A stretch of 64,000 nucleotides of DNA from Paenibacillus sp. FSL K6-1096 (lineage in GTDB: Bacteria > Bacillota > Bacilli > Paenibacillales > Paenibacillaceae). Location: the NCBI RefSeq assembly GCF_037977055.1, contig NZ_CP150274.1, positions 5,270,001-5,334,000 on the forward strand, in the 5' to 3' direction. Below, one piece after another: positions 26,811 through 34,316 of the stretch. The notes beneath the pieces were generated by a model that made no database searches, was not told the origin of the DNA, and saw nothing but the letters and a program-made list of their open reading frames with translations. Position 1 is the first letter of the stretch, and each line of letters begins with the position of its first letter. The translations under genes and the position numbers were made by a program.

Positions 26811-27060
26811 ATGACAAGGCAGAGGCCTTGTCACCCCCAGGAATGAAAATAAGTGGTTGGCATCCGTCGCATCCATTCTAAATGAGGCTGTAGTCGTCAA
26901 CACTTACATATACAAATCAAAGGGCGGAAACGGTTACTGGGACCCACCCCGTTCGAAAAACCGTTCTATTGCGCTTTTCGAGCATCGCCTATTGTAGCCC
27001 CCAAAAGTACGTGTATTAAATTACACTCACTCGAGCGCATGATTTGTAAACTGACGATGG
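26811..27060 (+). ncRNA. Candidate bridge-RNA region of the IS110 element
   Basis: IS110-family elements are known to encode a structured guide (bridge) RNA in a noncoding end. This 250-bp 5' stretch has no ORF of note, contains a perfect GACAAGGC/GCCTTGTC hairpin at 26813-26832 and at 26953-26963 carries TCGAAAAACCG, identical to the repeat sequence into which the element is inserted. That is what a target-binding loop would look like, but the RNA itself is not demonstrated. Confidence 0.35.
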
Positions 27061-27072
27061 AGGATGGTAGGA

Positions 27073-28305
27073 ATGGATGCTGTACGTATGTGTTGCGCCG
27101 GTCTGGACGTGCATCAGGAAACCGTTGTAGCCTGCGTGTTAAAAGGACCGATCGAACAGAAACCCCAATATCACCTGAAAACGTTTGGGACGACAACCAA
27201 AGAATTGCTCGGCCTGCAAGATTGGCTGAGTGAACACGGCTGCCGGGAAGTGGTGATGGAGAGCACCGGCGTGTTATGGAAACCGGTATGGAACATCTTA
27301 GAGGGCAGTTGTGACCTCGTCCTGGCCAACGCCCGGCGGGTAAAGAATACGTCGGGTCGAAAAACGGACATGCAAGACGCGCGCTGGTTAGCGCAATTGC
27401 ACCGTTGCGGGCTCATTGAAGGCAGTATGGTGCCCGAACAGGACATCCGGGATTTGCGGGATTTGACTCGTTACCGGAGTAAGATGGTGCAGGCGGTGAC
27501 GGCGGAGAAAAACCGCATTCACAAAATCCTGCAGGATGCCAACATCAAACTAACCACCTTTATGTCCGATCTCTATGGGGTTACGGGACGGGGCCTGCTC
27601 CAGAAGATCATGGACGGCGAGGTCGTGGACGAAGTGACCGTTAAAAACCTGGTCAAAACCCGTTTAAAAAAGAAAGTTCCGCAGCTACTCGACGCGCTCA
27701 ATGGCAAGTTGCGCCGTCATCATCGGGAGATGATTCGAGACCACTGGGACCACTTGGTCTATTTGGAGAAAAGAATCACGGAACTGGAAGCGCGAATCGA
27801 GGCGAAGGCAGAACCGTACCTGGAGGTGATTGAACAAATTGACTCCATTCCAGGAATTGAGCGGACGTCTGCTGTGACCATTTTTGCCGAAGTGGGGCCG
27901 CATGTCGCGGAAATGTTCCCGAGTGATGCGCAGTTCGCTTCATGGGCGGGAGTGTGTCCAGGGAACAACGAAAGTGCGGGAAAGCGAAGAAAGTCAAAAA
28001 CGATGCAAGGGAACAAGCATCTGAAAGGTGCGTTGTGTCAGGCGGCTTGGGCGAACGCTCGCTCCTCGAACCGGATCGGCCAATTCTTTCGACGAATCCG
28101 GAAGAGACGAGGAGATAAAAAAGCAAACGTCGCCACGGCGCATTTGCTGATTCGAATCCTCCATGCCCTGATGCGGGAGAAGAGGTCATACCAAGAAATA
28201 GACGTCTCACTAGGCGATGAGACGTCCAAGAAAAACAGGTTGGATCGGTACGTTCAATATATCCAGCAGTTAGGATATAGCGTGCAACTAAATCCTACCC
28301 CATAG
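27073..28305 (+). CDS. IS110-family transposase (bridge-type recombinase)
   Basis: A 410-residue DEDD recombinase. The N-terminal RuvC-like domain shows GLDVHQE near residue 10, the Glu in VMESTGVLW near 60 and the Asp pair in KTDMQDARWLAQLH near 98. A coiled-coil region lies around 180-250. The C-terminal Transposase_20 domain has IDSIPGIERTSA near 258 and the likely catalytic serine in NNESAGKRRKSKT near 302. It appears full length and intact. ATG 27073 is nine bases after GGAGG; ATG 27064 touches that site. A hairpin with AAAAAACG/CGTTTTTT arms at 28319-28338 follows the gene. Confidence 0.93.
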   Translation: MDAVRMCCAGLDVHQETVVACVLKGPIEQKPQYHLKTFGTTTKELLGLQDWLSEHGCREVVMESTGVLWKPVWNILEGSCDLVLANARRVKNTSGRKTDMQDARWLAQLHRCGLIEGSMVPEQDIRDLRDLTRYRSKMVQAVTAEKNRIHKILQDANIKLTTFMSDLYGVTGRGLLQKIMDGEVVDEVTVKNLVKTRLKKKVPQLLDALNGKLRRHHREMIRDHWDHLVYLEKRITELEARIEAKAEPYLEVIEQIDSIPGIERTSAVTIFAEVGPHVAEMFPSDAQFASWAGVCPGNNESAGKRRKSKTMQGNKHLKGALCQAAWANARSSNRIGQFFRRIRKRRGDKKANVATAHLLIRILHALMREKRSYQEIDVSLGDETSKKNRLDRYVQYIQQLGYSVQLNPTP

Positions 28306-28408
28306 TCTTCCCTTTTTCAAAAAAACGAAACGTTTTTTGGGGGCGGTGGGTCTTTTTTTGTCAAAACCCAGTCTGCGGCGCGTTTTCCGGTACTTTTATT
28401 TTCGTATT

Positions 28409-28480
28409 AAACCGAACACATTCGGCGCTGTGTAGGCACCTGGTCCAAATATAATCGAAAAACCGATTACATTGCATCGT
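28409..28480. repeat. 51-bp repeat array, right part
   Basis: It begins with AAACCGAACACATTCGGCG, the second half of the interrupted unit. A TCGAAAAACCG unit start follows at 28455, exactly 51 bp after the reconstructed start of the split unit. From about 28480 to 28730 I see no gene, only an AT-rich leader. Confidence 0.75.
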
Positions 28481-28730
28481 CGCAATGGCCAATGAACCGG
28501 GTGAACATCGCCTGAAAGCAGGCGGGGCAGAACAGTGTTGTCCGCAAAAAAAGAAGATAATTAACCATTTCCACGCAGGCTGAAACAGAATTTTTAAAAT
28601 TTAATTAAAAAAACATTAACAATACATAGGAAAAAGTCGATAATACTTTTAAATTCAATAAAATTGTTGTCGAATTGCAAGTTTTCAGAAACCTAAGGGG
28701 AGTCCAAATAAGAGGAACGGGGTGCATGAG

Positions 28731-29186
28731 ATGATTAGATTAGAAACGCAGGACATCTTGAATATCACCAGGAAGCAAATTGCCGGTATTTTTAAAATGG
28801 AGCCGGTTGAACTTAGATTTGTCAATGATTTTCAGGGTGAGCAGTATCTTCTGACCAATGATAAGCTGCATCTCAGCAACCAGCATTATTGGGCCAAGGT
28901 GATGGATTGCGTTTTCGGGAGTCATGTCCGGCCGGTCCTGATGTGTGAGGTGCTCTACTTCCTGCGCAATGAGTTCCTGGAAAGCGACATCAAGCTGATG
29001 TTCTCCTATGATTTCTCGGAAGGCTCGGCAGGGGAAGCGGCGGCTTCGGCGGAGATCAGCTTCAACGATACGCCGGACCTGCAGCCGGAGGAGATTGCCG
29101 AACTGATTGATTTCGCTCTGACGCTGCAGGATAAGCAGTGGTTCGAGGAACTGACCGCCAAGTACAAACAGCTGACTGTTCAATAA
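28731..29186 (+). CDS. IDEAL-domain-like protein
   Basis: A 151-residue protein. The C-terminal 35 residues, with IAELIDFALTLQDKQWFEEL, resemble the IDEAL domain found in YpiB-like Firmicute proteins, which often act as small adaptor tails. The N-terminal 110 residues are not recognised. ATG 28731 is used; a GTG at 28722 is in frame. The CGGGG preceding it is a weak ribosome site, so the exact start is unsure. Confidence 0.6.
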   Translation: MIRLETQDILNITRKQIAGIFKMEPVELRFVNDFQGEQYLLTNDKLHLSNQHYWAKVMDCVFGSHVRPVLMCEVLYFLRNEFLESDIKLMFSYDFSEGSAGEAAASAEISFNDTPDLQPEEIAELIDFALTLQDKQWFEELTAKYKQLTVQ

Positions 29187-29201
29187 TGCTACTATAAAAT
29201 A

Positions 29202-29250
29202 AAACGCCCGGCTCACAGGAGGATGCTATCCCTGAGGCCGGGCGTTATTG
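29202..29250. terminator. Bidirectional terminator
   Basis: AACGCCCGGC and GCCGGGCGTT form a 10-bp GC-rich stem between the IDEAL gene and the convergent ferrochelatase gene, with A/T tails on both sides. Confidence 0.8.
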
Positions 29251-30276
29251 TTATTCTGCGGCAGCCAGCCAGCCCTGGGCTGAGCGGCTCACCAGTCCAG
29301 CGAGGAAGCTGATCCATTCCTCCGTGTCATTGAGGCACGGCGCAACCTCCAGATTCTCTGCGGCTCCGCCGCCGGAGGCGAAGAGCTCCCGGCCTTCGAT
29401 TGCCAGCTCATGCAGCGTCTCCAGGCAGTCCGTAACCAGCCCCGGCGAGAAAATCAGCGGTCTGCGGATGCCCCGGCCGCTAAGCTCCTTCAACGTATCA
29501 GCCGTAGACGGGCCTACCCAGGTCTCCGGCCCGAAGCGGGACTGGAAGGTGAGCTGCCAGCGGTCCGGCGTCCAGCCCATAGCTTCAGCCAGCAGCCGTC
29601 CGGTCTCCTGGCACTGCTGCGGATACGGGTCGCCGGTCTCGGCGTAGCGGCGGGGGATGCCGTGGAAGGTCAGGATATAGTAATCCGGCTCTGCGCTCAT
29701 GGCTTCGATCTGCCGCCGCAGCAGCGATTTCATCGCCGCGATGTAGCCCGGCTCATCGTGGTAGGCCTCGATATAGCGCAGGGCAGGCACGAAGCGCTTG
29801 GAGACCTGGCCCAGGCGCCCTTGCCGTCCCAGGGCGGCGAAGCTGGCCGCTTCATAGACAGAAGCCGTTGTAGTTGAGGAGTACTGCGGGAACAGCGGAA
29901 GTACAATGATGCGCGTAACTCCTGCGGACTCCAGCCTGCGGAAGGCTTCGGACATATCCGGATTGCTGTAGGCAAGCCCCAGCTCCACCTGATAGCGGCT
30001 GCCGAGCTGTGTCTGGAGTGCAGCCTGCTGGGCCCGGGAGTGGACGAGCAGAGGGGAGCCCTCCTCCAGCCAGATCTCCTGGTACAGCTTCGCCGACCTG
30101 CGCGGCCGGGTGCGCAGGATGATGCCCCGCAGCAGCGGCTGCCAGAGCAGCGGATGATAATCAATAATTCTGCGGTCAGACAGGAACCGCTTCAGATAAG
30201 GGCGGACCGCTTTGGCGCTGGGAGCGTCAGGGGTACCGATTTGGGCGAGAATAACGCCGACGGGTGACGGATTCAT
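29251..30276 (-). CDS. hemH: Ferrochelatase
   Basis: A 341-residue chelatase that inserts ferrous iron into porphyrin. The catalytic histidine is in ILTFHGIPRRYAE near residue 205 and the conserved acidic face in SPGLVTDCLETLHEL near 280. The YPQQCQET and FQSRFGPETWV segments are also standard. The N-terminus (FLSDRRIIDYHPLLWQP) looks like the protoporphyrin type of Gram-negative bacteria more than the short coproporphyrin type of Bacillus, so substrate use deserves care. It is alone here; no other heme genes are nearby. Confidence 0.92.
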   Translation of the reverse strand: MNPSPVGVILAQIGTPDAPSAKAVRPYLKRFLSDRRIIDYHPLLWQPLLRGIILRTRPRRSAKLYQEIWLEEGSPLLVHSRAQQAALQTQLGSRYQVELGLAYSNPDMSEAFRRLESAGVTRIIVLPLFPQYSSTTTASVYEAASFAALGRQGRLGQVSKRFVPALRYIEAYHDEPGYIAAMKSLLRRQIEAMSAEPDYYILTFHGIPRRYAETGDPYPQQCQETGRLLAEAMGWTPDRWQLTFQSRFGPETWVGPSTADTLKELSGRGIRRPLIFSPGLVTDCLETLHELAIEGRELFASGGGAAENLEVAPCLNDTEEWISFLAGLVSRSAQGWLAAAE

Positions 30277-30767
30277 GTGCAGCTGTTGCTCCTTTCCATG
30301 AATATGACATCGTTCTAAAATATCACATCTGGGCCTGAACGTTCAATATATTCTGTCACATAGCTATCATAAGAGGGAGTAAATGGGAGATAGCGGGAGA
30401 CTTAAGAAATATATTTTTTCTGCGGCCGGAAAATAGTGATGTTTCTTATAGGGTGTGTGATTTTGTATACAGAGAAAAGAGTTTCAATTTTGTTACCATC
30501 AAGCCAGAAATGAGCCGCCAGCAGCTTAAAGTCCATTTATGTGAATTAATTCACCTCATTATGTGAATTCTTTCACCTTTTGAAAGATTGTATAAATAGA
30601 TGAATCTTTTATTACACGGGCTGGGCCGGGCAGGAATAGGAAGGGGGGAATGACCTCGGCGGGAGGCCGGGAAATCTGCGGAATCCGCAGTCCGTAATGA
30701 ACTGAAGGCAGCACATGGTTTACTGAAGCTACATATTACTGGGGATATGGTAAAGGAGAATACGCAT
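30277..30767 (+). other. Long regulatory leader of the FMN-binding protein gene
   Basis: About 470 bases without a gene. It contains two FNR/Rex-like palindromes, a TATAAA -10-like element near 30590, then a GC-rich leader with a CTGCGGAATCCGCAG hairpin (about 30674-30688) before the start. The leader does not match a riboswitch class that I recognise. Confidence 0.5.
30540..30577 (+). promoter_or_regulatory. Tandem FNR/Rex-type operators
   Basis: TGTGAATTAATTCACC (30540-30555) and TGTGAATTCTTTCACC (30562-30577) both fit TGTGA-N6-TCAC. Their centres are 22 bp apart, two helical turns, and sit directly upstream of a TATAAA -10-like element. FNR/CRP boxes and Rex boxes (TTGTGAA-N4-TTCACAA) overlap in consensus, so the protein cannot be named from sequence. 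Confidence 0.5.
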
Positions 30768-33077
30768 TTGAAAAAAATAATTTCTTTGACTGTAAGCGCA
30801 GCCTTATTGCTCGCGCCGCTGGCCTATACGATTAACGCACCGGCATTGAACCTGAAGGTGGATGCGGTTTCAGCAGCCTCTGAGGAAGCACCGGCGGCGA
30901 CAGCTAAGCCAGCCCCGAAACCAGCGGCAACTGCGAAGCCGGCTCCGAAACCGGCCGCAACGCCGAAGCCAACTCACAAACCGGTGGCCACGCCTAAGCC
31001 GACCCACAAACCGGCCGCAACACCGAAGGCCACTGCGAAACCGGCGGCTACGCCGAAGGCGACTGCCAAACCGGCCGCAACGCCAAAAGCAACAGCTAAA
31101 CCTGCAGCCGTACCAGCAGCGACGGCCAAGCCAGCAGCGACGGCTAAGCCAACTGCAACGGCTAAGCCTGCTGCAACCGCTGCTCCGGCGACAGTGCACC
31201 AGGCGGTGTATCAGGACGGAGTGTATGTAGCTTATGGAGATGCGTATTCCAAGGGTACTGAAGGTGCTAAGGTTACCATCAAGGACGGCAAGATTGCCGA
31301 CATCGAGCTGCTCAGAACCAGCCCGAAAATCATCGACCGCAATGCCCGCGAGAATTACAGCGGCGTATGGGTGGCCTACGGCCTGATGAAAGACAGACTG
31401 CTCGGCAAAACCAGAGACGGCGCTGCCAATGTGGACGCTGTATCGGGCGCAACCCGGACCAGCAACGGCTGGAAGCTGTCGGTCGACAGAGCGTTCCAAA
31501 GATCGCTTGAGCACAAACCGGCCGGTGCCGTGTATTTCCCTGGCGTTCATATGGGTGTAGACCCTGAAGGCAAATATGCCGTATTCGCTACCTATGAAGC
31601 CAATAAGCTTACGGAAGTTAAGCTGTACCCGCTGAATGCAAGCGGCGATTTCGTAGACGAGAAGGCTTATACGCCTGAACAGGCCGCAGCAGTGGCCGCC
31701 ATTACTCCGGCTCTGCTGGCCAAAGGCTCTGCAGCGCAGCCGGTAGCCGGCTTCGAGGCTGAGACCAAAGCCGCAGTTAACGCCTTCTGGGATGCAGAGC
31801 AGAATGCCAGCATCGACAACAAGGCTGCGTATATTGACGGATTCTATTCCTCTTACGGTACTGCCAGAAGCGTTGGTGTGGAGAGAGCAGATATTGTGAT
31901 CCGCAACGGCAAGCTGGTGGATGTGAAGCTGTACAGACTGGGCACTAACCTGATTGACAGAGGCGCAACCGCTTATGCGGAGGTTGTGAAGGCGAATGCT
32001 CCAATGACAGCCAAATTGCTGGCGAACGGATCTTATATCGCTAACTATGATGAGAAGGTAGATGGAATCTCCGGCGCTACCGAGAGCAGCCACGGCTGGA
32101 ACCAGGCGGTAGAGCGCGCTTTCGAGAAGGCCCTGAAGGTTCCGGGTGAAGGCCAATACTTCGAAGGCAAATTTGCTGGCGTAGACAACCAATCTAAGGT
32201 GTTCCTGCTGGCCGATATCGCTGCTGACCAGGTAACAGGAATCAAGCTGAGCCTGTTCGGTGCAGACGGCAAGCTGATTGCCGATGACAAACGGACCGAA
32301 GAGCAGAAGGCGCTTGTTGACAAGCTGACTGCCGGATTGCTGGCTGACGGCGTGAAGGCTGCCGATATTGCCGGACAGGAAGCTCTGTCTGCTGCTGCGA
32401 AGGCTGCGCTGACCGATGCCTTGACCAATGCTTCCAAGGTGCAGGGCACTTATAAGGACGGTACCTTCACCGCTTACGGTGATGCTTATGACAAAGGCAC
32501 CAACAAAGCAGAGGTGACTCTGCGCAACGGCAAGATCGTTAATGTGGCTCTGTCCCGTGTAGGCATGAACATGGTCGACTTAGGCAAAGCCGCATACGCT
32601 GAAGTGCAAAAAGCCATTCCGGTGCTGACCGCAAGCTTCCTTGCAGCAGGTACAAGAGAAGGCGCTCAGGATGTGGATGCCGTATCCGGCGCTACAAGCA
32701 GCAGCAGTGCGCTGAAGGCAGCGGTTGACCGCGCCTACGGCAAGGCTGAGATTACCGAGCCTGACAAAGCGGCTTACTTCGACGGGATCTTCATCGGCGC
32801 AAGCGCAGACAAGACGGTGAATGTAATGGTCACTACGAAGTACAACGTGCCGGTTACGATGGTCGTGTACTTCCTGGATGACAAGGGCAAAGTCAGATAT
32901 GGTCTGAATGATGATGAGCTGACCGTGAAGTACGAGATTGAGAATACCTCTAATGGCAAAGGCCTGCATAAGTACGGATACCGTGCGGCAGCCTTCGGAG
33001 CCAATGACGCCCAGAAGGCCATCTCCGCCAAAGCGGTAGAAGCCATCAAAGCAGCGCTCGAAGCTGCGGGCAAATAA
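30768..33077 (+). CDS. Secreted multi-FMN-binding-domain flavoprotein
   Basis: A 769-residue exported protein. A Sec signal peptide (MKKIISLTVSAALLLAPLA) is followed by about 100 residues of Ala/Pro/Lys/Thr repeats (KPAATPK, KATAKP) that probably span the cell wall. Three FMN_bind-type domains follow, each with the flavinylation motif: DAVSGATRTS, DGISGATESS and DAVSGATSSS. In this family ApbE attaches FMN covalently to the motif threonine, giving an extracellular electron-transfer protein. TTG 30768 is chosen because AAGGAGA lies nine bases upstream and it gives a clean signal peptide; an in-frame ATG at 30747 precedes the ribosome site. FNR/Rex-like operators upstream fit redox control. ApbE is not in the window. 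Confidence 0.85.
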   Translation: MKKIISLTVSAALLLAPLAYTINAPALNLKVDAVSAASEEAPAATAKPAPKPAATAKPAPKPAATPKPTHKPVATPKPTHKPAATPKATAKPAATPKATAKPAATPKATAKPAAVPAATAKPAATAKPTATAKPAATAAPATVHQAVYQDGVYVAYGDAYSKGTEGAKVTIKDGKIADIELLRTSPKIIDRNARENYSGVWVAYGLMKDRLLGKTRDGAANVDAVSGATRTSNGWKLSVDRAFQRSLEHKPAGAVYFPGVHMGVDPEGKYAVFATYEANKLTEVKLYPLNASGDFVDEKAYTPEQAAAVAAITPALLAKGSAAQPVAGFEAETKAAVNAFWDAEQNASIDNKAAYIDGFYSSYGTARSVGVERADIVIRNGKLVDVKLYRLGTNLIDRGATAYAEVVKANAPMTAKLLANGSYIANYDEKVDGISGATESSHGWNQAVERAFEKALKVPGEGQYFEGKFAGVDNQSKVFLLADIAADQVTGIKLSLFGADGKLIADDKRTEEQKALVDKLTAGLLADGVKAADIAGQEALSAAAKAALTDALTNASKVQGTYKDGTFTAYGDAYDKGTNKAEVTLRNGKIVNVALSRVGMNMVDLGKAAYAEVQKAIPVLTASFLAAGTREGAQDVDAVSGATSSSSALKAAVDRAYGKAEITEPDKAAYFDGIFIGASADKTVNVMVTTKYNVPVTMVVYFLDDKGKVRYGLNDDELTVKYEIENTSNGKGLHKYGYRAAAFGANDAQKAISAKAVEAIKAALEAAGK

Positions 33078-33093
33078 AAGATTTCATTGACCA

Positions 33094-33137
33094 GGGGCTG
33101 TCCTTGACCATACAAATGGCGGGGGCAGCCCTTTTTG
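33094..33137 (+). terminator. Terminator of the FMN-binding protein gene
   Basis: GGGGCTGTCC and GGGGGCAGCCC form a stem followed by CTTTTTGTG, starting 17 bases after the stop. Confidence 0.75.
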
Positions 33138-33282
33138 TGCTGGATTCCAGGCGGCAGGACATAAATAGGAACGGCAATCGTATAGTAATTTAAAGGGATT
33201 TGGCAAGGGAGTGTCTAAACTCTTATATACACACTAATCTAACACCGCAGGCTGAGGCCTGTAAGACATAGGAGGCTTCACA

Positions 33283-34239
33283 ATGACATTAATCAAACAG
33301 CTGTCCCCGCAGGATGAATTCACCGGCTTCTATCTGCTCCGGGAGCTGGTGCTGAAACAGACGAACGGGAATCCGCCCAAGGATTATTTCGATATTGTAC
33401 TCGGTGATTCCAGCGGCCAGCTGTCGGCGAAATATTGGGATGTGAGCGTGACGGACAAGGAGACTTTTTTTCCGATGGCGCTGGTGAAGGTCAGAGGGCT
33501 TGCCCACACTTACCGCGAGAAGCTCCAGATCAAGATTACGAAGATGAGACTGGTGCAGGAATCGGACGGGGTGTCGCTGACAGAGTTCATCCGCGCGGCT
33601 CCTGTGCGCCCTGTGGATCTGGTGCATACCATCAAGAATGCCATGGCCAGTATTGCAGACCCCGAGATTGCAGCGATTGTTAATTTCTGTGTCGGCAAGG
33701 TGGAAGAGAAGCTGATGCACTACCCGGCCGCCAAAACCCATCATCACGCCTATTATGCCGGACTGGCTTATCATATGGTACGAATGCTGGAGATCGGGGA
33801 TTTCCTGTGCAAGCAGCGGCCATTCCTGAACCCGGATCTGATGCGGGCGGGCATTATCCTCCATGACATCGCCAAGCCGGAAGAGATGATCTCGCAATAC
33901 GGCATTGTGTCGGACTACAGTGTACCGGGCAAGCTGATCGGGCATATCTCCATGGCCTCAAACTGGATTACGGAGGCGGCTATCCGCACCGGCATTGATC
34001 TGGAATCCGAGAAAATTCTGGCGCTTCAGCATCTGGTATTGTCCCATCATAATTTGGGTGAGTGGGGCAGTCCGGTCCAGCCGCAGACGGCGGAAGCCGT
34101 TGCCCTGCATCATATCGACGCCATGGATGCGAAGCTGCAGATGGTCGAGGACGCCCTGGACACCACGCCGGAGACAGAGGAATGGACGCCGTTCATCCGG
34201 GGACTGGAGAATAAGGCCGTGTACCGCATGAAGTTATAA
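33283..34239 (+). CDS. yhaM: 3'-5' exoribonuclease YhaM family
   Basis: A 318-residue YhaM/CBF1-type protein. An N-terminal OB-fold (about 10-100, DYFDIVLGDSSGQLSAKYWD) is followed by an HD hydrolase domain with KTHHHAYYAGLAYH near 150, ILHDIAKPEE near 195 and SHHNLGEWG near 255. It degrades RNA and single-stranded DNA from the 3' end. TAGGAGGC precedes the ATG. It stands as a single gene followed by a strong terminator. Confidence 0.92.
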   Translation: MTLIKQLSPQDEFTGFYLLRELVLKQTNGNPPKDYFDIVLGDSSGQLSAKYWDVSVTDKETFFPMALVKVRGLAHTYREKLQIKITKMRLVQESDGVSLTEFIRAAPVRPVDLVHTIKNAMASIADPEIAAIVNFCVGKVEEKLMHYPAAKTHHHAYYAGLAYHMVRMLEIGDFLCKQRPFLNPDLMRAGIILHDIAKPEEMISQYGIVSDYSVPGKLIGHISMASNWITEAAIRTGIDLESEKILALQHLVLSHHNLGEWGSPVQPQTAEAVALHHIDAMDAKLQMVEDALDTTPETEEWTPFIRGLENKAVYRMKL

Positions 34240-34266
34240 CGATCGAGACCCTTATATCGCTGAAAA

Positions 34267-34316
34267 TAAAGCAATCCCCCCAAACCGCAATTACGGGATG
34301 GGGGGATTGCTTTATT
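34267..34316. terminator. Bidirectional terminator between convergent genes
   Basis: AAAGCAATCCCCCC and GGGGGGATTGCTTT form a 14-bp stem. It lies between yhaM and the exonuclease-TerD gene and runs into the latter's stop codon. Confidence 0.85.

Larger units (their letters stand above)
26807..28412 (+). mobile_element. IS110-family insertion inside a 51-bp repeat unit
   Basis: Removing 26807-28412 (1606 bp) rejoins TCGAAAAAC to CGAACACATTCGG and restores both the repeat sequence and its exact 51-bp spacing. The junction is ambiguous by up to four bases (AAAC occurs at both edges). The insert holds one IS110 recombinase gene, a long 5' noncoding part and a short 3' part. A GACCCACC/GGTGGGTC inverted pair at 26941 and 28345 could be subterminal repeats of a shorter element; then about 130 bp on the left would be extra sequence. 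Confidence 0.7.

Noticed and set aside
26529..26903. Minus-strand ORF with repeated FGPRAHVTPNVVGFS-type residues
   Set aside because: It is the 51-bp DNA repeat read in frame (51 is a multiple of three). No ribosome site or domain supports translation.
30600..30760. Riboswitch (FMN or cobalamin) in the leader of the FMN-binding protein
   Set aside because: I looked for the conserved cores of these classes and did not find them; only simple hairpins are visible.
30870..32192. 440-codon minus-strand ORF antisense to the FMN-binding protein
   Set aside because: Its Arg/Cys/Ser-rich sequence mirrors the Ala/Pro/Lys repeats of the real gene.
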